Shown here: piece by piece, positions 1-4,247 of the stretch
How positions within the stretch are numbered: position 1 is the first letter of the stretch
Layout: each line of letters begins with the position of its first letter
The notes under the pieces: model-generated
What the model was told of the DNA's origin: nothing
The model's input: only the letters and a program-made list of their open reading frames with translations
Databases searched by the model: none
Origin: Gammaproteobacteria bacterium
GTDB taxonomy: Bacteria > Pseudomonadota > Gammaproteobacteria > SZUA-229
Direction of reading: 5' to 3'
Assembly: GCA_030641945.1 (NCBI GenBank)
Contig: DAOWLL010000135.1
Location: 1 to 5,707 of the forward strand
DNA length: 5,707 nt
Translations under genes and position numbers: made by a program

Positions 1-194
1 CTGTAAATCGTATTGGTTTTGAAGTTGACCAGCATGTAGTCGTTCGTGCCGCGTGAGTTGATCCGGGCCATTTTCTCATTGGTCTGGAATTGGGACTTGG
101 TGTTGTCATATTTGATTTCTATTACGGTATCTGCTGGTGCTGTTGTGGTGGCAAAGATGAAGGCGAGGGAGCTGAGCCATGTTCTTTTTTTCAT
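1..194 (-). CDS. Exported protein of unknown function, N-terminal part only
   Basis: This open reading frame starts at an ATG (194-192 on the minus strand) and runs off the left edge, giving 64 complete codons with no stop. The N-terminus is a clear Sec signal peptide: MKKR, then a hydrophobic stretch (LSSLAFIFA), then a probable signal peptidase I site APA|DT after about residue 21. The mature protein begins DTVIEIKYDN and is polar, with YMLVNFKTNTIY near the window edge, so it is probably periplasmic or secreted and beta-rich. A weak Shine-Dalgarno (AGGT, about 7 nt before the ATG) supports the start. Codons are rich in ACC, AAC and GCC, as expected for a real gene. It follows the kinase gene by 99 nt on the same strand. 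The alternation of short strands around MLVNFKT recalls small DUF4412-like periplasmic proteins, but too little is visible to assign a family. I do not recognise it. Confidence 0.75.
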   Translation of the reverse strand, partial: MKKRTWLSSLAFIFATTTAPADTVIEIKYDNTKSQFQTNEKMARINSRGTNDYMLVNFKTNTIY

Positions 195-243
195 TTATTT
201 TACCTGGTGGCTTTTTATATTTGTACGGGCGGTGGTGCGGCAA

Positions 244-249
244 ATTCTA
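244..249 (-). promoter_or_regulatory. Possible -10 box for the exported-protein gene
   Basis: On the minus strand this reads TAGAAT, five of six matches to the sigma-70 -10 consensus, about 50 nt before the ATG at 194. No good -35 is seen at 16-18 nt spacing (TTTATT-like at best), so the assignment is weak. The 99-nt gap between the kinase stop and this gene leaves room for a separate promoter. Confidence 0.2.
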
Positions 250-293
250 GCGTATTGCATGAGTCGAATAAAACGGCTGTGATTTAAACCATA

Positions 294-962
294 TCATTTT
301 CCCGTTAACAGCGTATAGAGCGACTTGATTTTGCTGGCTACAGCCTCAACCCAGGTGACCTTGTAATATTTACGGTCTATCATGGATATCTCATCCGGAC
401 TACGGCCGTGATACTTGTGTTTTATCCATGCATTGTAATCGAACTGTTTGGCAACTTTATAACGGTACTGGTTAAATGGATGGAATCCCTGCTTCTTTAT
501 CACGGCAGCGCCAAAATCCAGTATGCAGGGGCTTTCATCGGTTTTGACGAGCAAGTTGTCTTTGCGTTTCAGATCCATATGAGCAACGCTTTTTGAATGC
601 ATTGTTCTTATTTGATCAAACAGCCTGGCGTGAAATTCTTCCTCGTCCAGCGGGCGCTTTTTGCGTATGGTTCTGCCATCGATGAATTCCAGAACAAGGT
701 ATTGATCATCGATCAGGCCATAGCAGTCGGGTGCACCATCGAAATCGCCCAGTTTTTTGTAGGCTTCATATTCATGTCTTAGCATGCGCAGATGAAAAGT
801 GCGTGCAAGGCCTTTGCCATGAGGTACCTTGATTACATATCTATTGTTTTCATCTTCATAGTACAGGGTCTGGCCCTGGTAGCCGGCGGCGAGTATGTTT
901 GCACCGGTTGCAATACTTTCTTCAATCCACTGTTTTAGCGCAGTTTCATCAAGATGTTGCAT
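294..962 (-). CDS. Small Hanks/RIO-fold protein kinase
   Basis: This 222-residue protein has the core of the eukaryotic-like kinase fold. A glycine-containing nucleotide loop lies around residues 26-36 (AAGYQGQTLYY), and the ATP-anchoring lysine is Lys45 in YVIKVPHG. A likely helix-C glutamate is Glu64 or Glu66 in RHEYEAY, followed by a hinge-like LVLEFIDGRTI (89-99). The catalytic loop is AHMDLKRKDNLLV (Asp130, Lys132, Asn136) and the metal-binding DFG is in ILDFGAA (149-151). All residues needed for phosphotransfer are present, so it is probably active. It lacks the long C-lobe and APE motif of full Ser/Thr kinases, and at 222 residues it is short, nearer RIO, KdkA/WaaP and bacterial Mn-dependent kinase-like proteins. 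No membrane segment is evident, so it should be cytoplasmic. The substrate may be a protein or a sugar/lipid and cannot be told. The start has a good ribosome site (GGAAGA just upstream). It lies 29 nt after the methyltransferase gene and is probably co-transcribed. Confidence 0.85.
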   Translation of the reverse strand: MQHLDETALKQWIEESIATGANILAAGYQGQTLYYEDENNRYVIKVPHGKGLARTFHLRMLRHEYEAYKKLGDFDGAPDCYGLIDDQYLVLEFIDGRTIRKKRPLDEEEFHARLFDQIRTMHSKSVAHMDLKRKDNLLVKTDESPCILDFGAAVIKKQGFHPFNQYRYKVAKQFDYNAWIKHKYHGRSPDEISMIDRKYYKVTWVEAVASKIKSLYTLLTGK

Positions 963-991
963 ATGTCTTCCATGGTGTTAAAGCCCGGGTG

Positions 992-1576
992 TTATAACTT
1001 GGTGATCAGTAAGTACATGAAACCGATCAGGTAGAGAATGATAACGGGCTCACCATTTTTGAACAAACTCTGTTTGAACGACCATTCACTGCTGGTGGAG
1101 CCTGCCTTGTTCACCAAAGAAGGGATCAGTGCATGTATGTTCTTGCTCCAGTTCTGCCATTCTTCGCCAAAAATACCATTCAACTTGGCATCTTCATACG
1201 ATATTGCTGGTGGATAATAGAACAGGATTAAAAACACCATTAATGCGTACGCCCACCAGAGGTTGGTTGCCATGGAGAAGCCAAGCAATATCAGGATGTT
1301 GCCGACATAAAGAGGGTGTCTGACATAGGCGTATGGGCCATCGGTGGCGAGAACCTTGTTTTTCTTCACGTGTCCGGATGCCCATAAGCGAATCAGGGCG
1401 CCGACGATTGCAACAACGCTACCTGCAATCAGCAATTCCCGCGTTGGTTGTCCAAAATAGCTGACCAAGGGGACAAACAGAATAGCAAACCATTGTCTTG
1501 ATTGTTCGTGATAGCGCAGCGGGCGAATTATCTTGTTGAGGCCGCGTGCCTCGGGCATGGAGTCGGTGCGTCCCAT
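992..1576 (-). CDS. Integral membrane methyltransferase, isoprenylcysteine carboxyl methyltransferase-like (ICMT/PEMT superfamily)
   Basis: This 194-residue protein has about five hydrophobic segments, near residues 29-42, 48-65, 89-104, 107-125 and 177-192. The conserved C-terminal SAM-binding signature of the ICMT/PEMT family is present: GPYAYVRHPLYVGNILILLGF (80-100) with the hallmark RHPxY, then YEDAKLNGIFGEEWQNW (127-143), the usual Glu-rich FGxxWxxW element. Members use S-adenosylmethionine to methylate lipid or prenyl-like acceptors at the inner membrane. Bacteria generally lack prenylated CaaX proteins, so the natural substrate here is unknown. About 45 residues follow the signature (to 194), including a last hydrophobic helix; many bacterial members stop sooner. 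The start is uncertain: the ATG at 1576 has AGGA only 2 nt upstream, while the in-frame ATG at 1558 (Met7) has GGGA about 12 nt upstream. The start lies in an inverted repeat (1575-1613). It is 44 nt after the GalT-like gene. Confidence 0.82.
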   Translation of the reverse strand: MGRTDSMPEARGLNKIIRPLRYHEQSRQWFAILFVPLVSYFGQPTRELLIAGSVVAIVGALIRLWASGHVKKNKVLATDGPYAYVRHPLYVGNILILLGFSMATNLWWAYALMVFLILFYYPPAISYEDAKLNGIFGEEWQNWSKNIHALIPSLVNKAGSTSSEWSFKQSLFKNGEPVIILYLIGFMYLLITKL

Positions 1577-1613
1577 AATCCTGTTCTGTCAATATTAAAA
1601 GTTACAGGATTAT
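1575..1613 (-). promoter_or_regulatory. Perfect 10-bp inverted repeat over the methyltransferase start
   Basis: The arms ATAATCCTGT (1575-1584) and ACAGGATTAT (1604-1613) are exact reverse complements separated by 19 nt. In the minus-strand transcript, the distal arm contains the AGGA that could serve as Shine-Dalgarno and the first two bases of the ATG at 1576-1574. A folded stem would therefore hide the start. No U-run follows, so a terminator for the upstream gene is unlikely. The same bases also contain a perfect TATAAT on the minus strand (1614-1609) without a convincing -35, so a promoter or a protein-binding operator is an alternative reading. Confidence 0.5.
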
Positions 1614-1620
1614 ATACCAT

Positions 1621-2703
1621 TCAGTCTAATGTAACGGCGCGCAGTTGTTCTGCGGCATCTTCCGGGCTGATAGTACTGACAAAAAGGCCTGATCCCAGTT
1701 CAAAACCCGTCGGGATACTCGTGCGCGGGCAAATTTCCAGGTGCCAGTGATAGCTGGGCGGGCAGTCTGCACAGGTCTCGCCGTGAGGCTGTGAATGCAG
1801 AAAGAAGTTGTACTGCGCACCGCCGATAACATGGTCCAGGCGCTTCATGGTGCGTTTCAATACAGCCGCAAAGTCCTCCATGTCATCGTCAGAGCTGTTG
1901 ATGAAATCGCTCTGATGTTTCAGCGGCAGGATATGCACTTCCCACTCGTAACGGCTGGCAAAGGGCTTGATTGCGATGAACTTCTCGCCACGCTCGACCA
2001 CGTACTGTCCAACATCGATTTTGCGGCGTATTTCACCTGAATTGCGGTCATAGATAGTCGCTTCGAAGGTAAGCGCTTCGTCGATCATTGCGCAAAAGAT
2101 GCACTGATGGTGTTTCTGGAAGTAATTCCTGCTGTGCATGATTTCGTTGTACACATTTTCAGGAATAACGGGCATTGCAATGATCTGGCTGTGCGTGTGC
2201 TTGATGCTGGCACCTGCTGCTTCTCCGAAGTTCTTGAATACAAGCACATAACGTATGCGTTCATCGGATTCATAAAGCTGCTTCATGCGGGCACGGTAAG
2301 TCTGGAACAGTATTTGCAAGTGCGATACATCCATCTCGTGGATAGCGATACCGTGGTTACTGTGGTCGATGATCACTTCATGGCGGCCATAACCTTCGAT
2401 CGCCTGCTGCAGGCCAAAATTGATACCCGAGTCAATGCGGTCATCACCCAGAACAGGGTAGAGGTTTTCTACAATGCGGATTTGCCAGTCCTGTTCGTCA
2501 GGGACGGCAAGAATCGTCGGCGGTGTCTTGTCTTCATTACCCGTACAGAAAGGGCACCTGTCAACATGGGCTTCTGCTTTTCGTTCCATGCGCTCTTCAG
2601 CGTCGCGCGGGCGCATACCGCGTGCTGTGGCTACCAGTACTGACTCACTCGGTACGATAGGATTGATACGAATCTCACGGACGATTTCTTCAGTGTCAGA
2701 CAC
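1621..2703 (-). CDS. Galactose-1-phosphate uridylyltransferase-like protein (GalT family, HIT superfamily)
   Basis: This 360-residue protein matches GalT across its length. It has a first zinc pair CPFC (50-53), then GYGRHEVIIDH with His114 as likely third zinc ligand. The active site is SIKHTHSQI (167-174), in which His169 would complete zinc binding, His171 is the nucleophile that takes the nucleotidyl group, and Gln173 is the conserved glutamine. A second CxxC (CIFC, 201-204), YEWEVHILPLKH (252-263) and the C-terminal YHWHLEI (318-324) complete the family pattern. E. coli GalT has HPH; here it is HTH. Known relatives move UMP between UDP-glucose and galactose-1-phosphate (Leloir pathway), or act as ADP-glucose phosphorylases, as with the plant GalT-like enzyme. 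No galK, galE or galM is present nearby, so galactose use is not supported by context and I withhold the symbol galT. The start is GTG with AGGT about 7 nt upstream. It is first in a minus-strand series. Confidence 0.88.
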   Translation of the reverse strand: MSDTEEIVREIRINPIVPSESVLVATARGMRPRDAEERMERKAEAHVDRCPFCTGNEDKTPPTILAVPDEQDWQIRIVENLYPVLGDDRIDSGINFGLQQAIEGYGRHEVIIDHSNHGIAIHEMDVSHLQILFQTYRARMKQLYESDERIRYVLVFKNFGEAAGASIKHTHSQIIAMPVIPENVYNEIMHSRNYFQKHHQCIFCAMIDEALTFEATIYDRNSGEIRRKIDVGQYVVERGEKFIAIKPFASRYEWEVHILPLKHQSDFINSSDDDMEDFAAVLKRTMKRLDHVIGGAQYNFFLHSQPHGETCADCPPSYHWHLEICPRTSIPTGFELGSGLFVSTISPEDAAEQLRAVTLD

Positions 2704-2737
2704 AACAATACCTGCTGATAAACATATGAATGGCTGG

Positions 2738-2765
2738 ATTTTACCCTATCAGAAGAAAGGTTTAA
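2738..2765 (-). promoter_or_regulatory. Possible sigma-70 promoter for the GalT-like gene
   Basis: On the minus strand, TTAAAC (2765-2760) and TAAAAT (2743-2738) are 16 nt apart, about 35 nt before the GTG start. The -10 matches five of six positions, the -35 only three. A flanking 6-bp inverted repeat (CTGATA 2714-2719, TATCAG 2747-2752) spans the -10 and could be an operator. The evidence is weak. Confidence 0.25.
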
Positions 2766-2826
2766 GTCCCCGGAATGGATAGATTTGTGTATTAGCCAGA
2801 ATAGTCAGAAATGTACTCTCGCAACA

Positions 2827-2841
2827 GATACTGCCAGTATC
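2827..2841. promoter_or_regulatory. 15-bp perfect palindrome GATACTG-C-CAGTATC
   Basis: Two exact 7-bp arms flank one central base, a form typical of a dimeric regulator's operator. It lies about 125 nt upstream of the GalT-like start and about 60 nt beyond its possible -35, so an activator site is conceivable. It is not a recognisable LexA, Fur or CRP box. It has no following T-run and too small a loop to be a terminator. Confidence 0.4.
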
Positions 2842-2923
2842 ATGTATGAACTACTGCAAGTAATACAATAACCCCTGCGTCTCCGCACCTGCGGTGAAAA
2901 ATAATATTAGATGCAGGAAGACG

Positions 2924-2988
2924 GTAGGGCTCTGCCCACCATTGTTACATAGTGGTCCCAGGCTAGCGGTGGGCAAAGCCCACCCTAC
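2924..2988. repeat. Dispersed palindromic repeat (REP/MITE-like) with GGTGGGC/GCCCACC core
   Basis: The right arm (2968-2988) is itself a hairpin, GGTGGGC-AAA-GCCCACC, ending CCTAC. The left arm (2924-2940) begins GTAGGG and ends CTGCCCACC. The two arms are reverse complements apart from a missing TGGG block and one substitution in the left arm, and are separated by 27 nt. Sequences of the type GTAGGGTGGGC...GCCCACC are, from general knowledge, scattered in intergenic DNA of many proteobacteria and cyanobacteria. They give recurring spurious peptides with VGWALPT-like strings, as here on the minus strand. No transposase gene is present. Confidence 0.7.
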
Positions 2989-3050
2989 GGGGCTGAGAGC
3001 AATCAGGTAGACACAAGATGCAAACATGTTTTCTCGCGAAGCCGCCAGCA

Positions 3051-3116
3051 TCGCAAAGGAGTATTAATAAAACGATATTATTTCATGGCACTTTTGCGCT
3101 GCCTGCTCCTTTGCGA
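3051..3116. repeat. 11-bp perfect inverted repeat, 44-nt spacer
   Basis: TCGCAAAGGAG (3051-3061) and CTCCTTTGCGA (3106-3116) are exact reverse complements. The spacer is AT-rich on its left side. No T-run follows, so this is not a usual intrinsic terminator. It may be the ends of a short inserted element or a long stem; no target duplication is apparent beside the arms. Confidence 0.4.
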
Positions 3117-3153
3117 GCGAACAGGCCGTTAAGCATCTGATATAGGCCGGTTT

Positions 3154-3202
3154 TGCTTATTCGATATCTGGCAGTTACTGCCGGATCACGTGTGAATAAG
3201 CA
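3154..3202. promoter_or_regulatory. Nested inverted repeat, possible activator site upstream of the sigma-54 promoter
   Basis: The outer arms TGCTTATTC (3154-3162) and GAATAAGCA (3194-3202) are exact reverse complements. Between them lies a second dyad, GGCAG-TTA-CTGCC (3170-3182), extendable to ATCTGGCAG/CTGCCGGAT with one G-T pair. The block lies about 90-138 nt before the predicted start site (near 3292) of the sigma-54 promoter. That is the usual distance for enhancer sites of NtrC-type activators. It does not match the NtrC consensus itself, and the regulator is unknown. Confidence 0.4.
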
Positions 3203-3228
3203 CAGATTAATGCGGTGGTGATTAGCGA

Positions 3229-3273
3229 GCGGCCAGGGGTGAGGGCCCTTCAATTAATTTAGACCTGGCCCGC
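3229..3273. repeat. Inverted repeat overlapping the -24 box
   Basis: GCGGCCAGG (3229-3237) pairs with CCTGGCCCGC (3264-3273), with one bulged base and a 26-nt spacer that contains the 8-bp palindrome AGGGCCCT (3242-3249). The right arm includes the GG of the sigma-54 -24 element. A protein bound across the dyad could therefore block the promoter. This is an inference from overlap only. Confidence 0.35.
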
Positions 3274-3282
3274 ATATTGCAT
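3265..3282 (+). promoter_or_regulatory. Sigma-54 (RpoN) promoter
   Basis: The sequence TGGCCCGCATATTGCA fits the RpoN consensus TGGCACG-N4-TTGCA with one substitution (C for A). The invariant GG (3267-3268) and GC (3279-3280) are exactly 10 nt apart, as required. The predicted start site is near 3292. Such promoters need an NtrC-type ATPase bound upstream; the nested dyad at 3154-3202 is a candidate. The transcript would run through the structured leader and small frame at 3438-3581 and could continue into the DUF1249 gene at 3614. A partial match to an IHF site (TTCAATTAATTT near 3249-3260) lies just upstream. Confidence 0.6.
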
Positions 3283-3329
3283 AAAGGCGAACGCACAACG
3301 ATTAATCCTTATCGAGTTTTCAATGAGCT

Positions 3330-3448
3330 ACCGCAAAATAAACAAGTTTATTACGGTTACACTTTGTCCTATTTGGTTTTATGAACAATATTTTGTCAGG
3401 AACAAAATATCGCGTTAGCCCCGAAGGGGTGAGTCTCATGGATGAGAC
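3330..3448 (+). promoter_or_regulatory. Hairpin-rich leader with GGA-bearing loops
   Basis: Four hairpins occur in 119 nt. The first is ACCG...AATAAAC-AA-GTTTATT...CGGT (3330-3357). The second is ATATTTTGT-CAGGA-ACAAAATAT (3388-3410), nine perfect pairs. The third is CCCC-GAA-GGGG (3419-3429). The fourth is GTCTCA-TGGA-TGAGAC (3433-3448), six pairs with a four-base loop. The second and fourth present GGA in the loop, and the fourth reads AUGGA, the core of CsrA/RsmA sites. The third stem contains the Shine-Dalgarno and the fourth contains the AUG of the small frame at 3438. The layout suggests post-transcriptional control or a small regulatory RNA. It matches no riboswitch class I know. Confidence 0.45.
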
Positions 3449-3581
3449 GAACAACCTGGCGGCGCATCTTGAACGATCCCCCTTGATCCATAGCTATGGC
3501 TATGAATCCGCGGGCGATCGTCCAACCTGCTTTACCAGCCTGCCCATAAAATCCAAATCCTTCATGCAATATGCAGGCTAG
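3438..3581 (+). CDS. Possible 47-residue small protein or leader peptide
   Basis: The frame begins at ATG 3438 and ends at TAG 3579-3581: MDETNNLAAHLERSP and so on to MQYAG. This start is preferred over the in-frame ATG at 3381 because AAGGGGTGA (3424-3432) is a strong Shine-Dalgarno 5 nt upstream, whereas 3381 has none. Of 66 codons counted from 3381, 37 end in G or C, compatible with coding but not decisive. The peptide is soluble, with one Cys and no membrane segment or signal peptide, and I do not recognise it. It lies between the sigma-54 promoter and the DUF1249 gene (32-nt gap), and its stop is formed by the right inverted-repeat arm. It could be a small protein, a translated leader, or a chance frame in a structured RNA. 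Confidence 0.35.
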   Translation: MDETNNLAAHLERSPLIHSYGYESAGDRPTCFTSLPIKSKSFMQYAG

Positions 3582-3613
3582 TACAGTTTTGATATCCTGC
3601 TACTATATAAATT

Positions 3614-4102
3614 ATGAAGATCAAAGAAAATTACGGATGTGAAGACGTCGAGCCGCGAGGATTCGTGAGCTTGATGGATTTGTATGAAAATAATTTTCTT
3701 CGCTTTAGAAAGCTGGTGCCTGAGCTGAACGTGCTTGAAGAAAATGCCTATTCACGCATTAATGGTTGCATGGGCTTGCATATATCAGTGCTCGACCGCT
3801 CACGTTTCACCACGACATTGCGCATGACCTATCATTTCACAGAAGGGTCCTGCCTGTATGCAGAGCCCGACCTGAAGCTTCGGGTCTACCATGATGCGCG
3901 CCTGGTCGAGGTGCTGTCAGGTCACCTCAAACACGGAAGACAGAAACTTGAGCATTTACCTGCCGATGCAAAGATAGAGAAATGGAAACTGAACCGGTTT
4001 TTGTATAAATGGCTGGGGTTTTGTCTTCACCAGGGACATCAGTTTCAGAGTGAATCCGCTGCTGGTTTCAATGAGTCTGCAGCATCCGGCGCCGCTGTTT
4101 AA
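3614..4102 (+). CDS. DUF1249 family protein (YqiB-like)
   Basis: This protein of up to 162 residues follows E. coli YqiB in order. It has an N-terminal LMDLYENNFLRFRKLVPEL (20-38), a central ISVLDRSRFTTTLRM (57-71), then PDLKLRVYHDARLVEVLSG (85-103), the most diagnostic stretch. The C-terminal KWKLNRFLYKWLGFCLHQGH (123-142) matches the NqFLxxWLxyCLxxG end of the family. The cytoplasmic function is not established; in E. coli yqiB lies between nudF and cpdA. A small-residue tail (SAAGFNESAASGAAV) follows the domain. The ATG at 3614 has no Shine-Dalgarno. The in-frame GTG at 3665 has GAGGA just upstream (3-nt gap) and gives 145 residues, nearer the family's roughly 140, so the true start may be 3665 or the ATG at 3674. 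It may be expressed from the sigma-54 promoter at 3265 through a long leader, and it precedes gyrA by 145 nt. Confidence 0.88.
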   Translation: MKIKENYGCEDVEPRGFVSLMDLYENNFLRFRKLVPELNVLEENAYSRINGCMGLHISVLDRSRFTTTLRMTYHFTEGSCLYAEPDLKLRVYHDARLVEVLSGHLKHGRQKLEHLPADAKIEKWKLNRFLYKWLGFCLHQGHQFQSESAAGFNESAASGAAV

Positions 4103-4180
4103 ATCCATTCGAAATCCCCCTGTAAACGGCCGATAAACCTCCGTAAAGCGTATAACAGCGTGCAGACAGGCTGCAAAACA

Positions 4181-4189
4181 TGGTATCAT
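4181..4189 (+). promoter_or_regulatory. Probable extended -10 promoter for gyrA
   Basis: TGGTATCAT gives an extended -10 (TG-N-TATCAT, five of six matches to TATAAT), 58 nt before the gyrA ATG. The -35 is poor (TGCAGA at 17 nt), which an extended -10 can offset. A loose dyad (TGCGT 4189-4193, ACGCA 4205-4209) lies near the likely start site. The 145-nt gap after the DUF1249 gene has no clear terminator. Confidence 0.45.
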
Positions 4190-4247
4190 GCGTCGTTTTA
4201 TGACACGCAAAATAGATCGCGCTACACAAACGGAACATATCGGCTAA

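Larger units (their letters stand above)
2704..3264. other. Gene-free divergent region rich in inverted repeats
   Basis: This 561-nt stretch separates the minus-strand genes from the plus-strand genes. I see no convincing protein gene in it. It holds a possible promoter for the GalT-like gene, a 15-bp palindrome, a dispersed-repeat-like element, an 11-bp inverted repeat and a nested inverted repeat, each listed separately. The single 66-codon minus-strand frame at 2851-3051 is read through the repeat and is not supported. Confidence 0.7.
3265..3581. repeat. 317-bp segment bounded by 23-bp imperfect inverted repeats (MITE-like)
   Basis: Positions 3265-3287 on the plus strand and 3581-3559 on the minus strand agree at 20 of 23 positions, including 11 consecutive bases (GCATATTGCAT) and a shared AAGG end. 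Mismatches are at the third, seventh and nineteenth bases. The left arm contains the sigma-54 promoter. The right arm has AG in place of the essential GG, so it would not be a working promoter. No clear target-site duplication flanks the arms and no transposase lies inside. It may be a small non-autonomous element or a conserved regulatory dyad. Confidence 0.45.

Noticed and set aside
46..282. Plus-strand 78-codon hydrophobic frame
   Set aside because: It lies opposite the exported-protein gene, whose signal peptide and codon use are convincing. The hydrophobicity is the antisense of that gene.
2107..2643. Plus-strand 178-codon frame
   Set aside because: It is antisense to the GalT-like gene, which has complete active-site motifs in its own frame.
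2883..2894. CCGCACCTGCGG short hairpin considered as a terminator
   Set aside because: It has only five pairs with a tiny loop and no T-run in either direction.
2851..3051. Minus-strand 66-codon frame containing VGWALPTASLG
   Set aside because: It is read straight through the GGTGGGC/GCCCACC repeat, a well-known source of spurious peptides. It has no ribosome site or recognisable domain.
2900..3300. CRISPR array
   Set aside because: The repeats are inverted and unlike one another, and no regularly spaced direct repeats are present.
3388..3410. Nine-pair hairpin considered as an intrinsic terminator
   Set aside because: The stem is AT-rich and is followed by CGCG rather than a T-run on the plus strand, with no T-run on the minus strand either.
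3381..3437. Longer version of the small ORF beginning at ATG 3381
   Set aside because: There is no Shine-Dalgarno before 3381 and the added codons lie in a strong hairpin. The ATG at 3438 has a much better ribosome site.
3292..3613. Leader considered as a cyclic-di-GMP or other known riboswitch
   Set aside because: I could not find the conserved core bases of GEMM or other familiar classes; only simple hairpins are seen.
3956..4210. Minus-strand 84-codon frame over the end of the DUF1249 gene and the gyrA promoter region
   Set aside because: It is antisense to a recognised protein and includes the likely gyrA promoter. There is no family signal.
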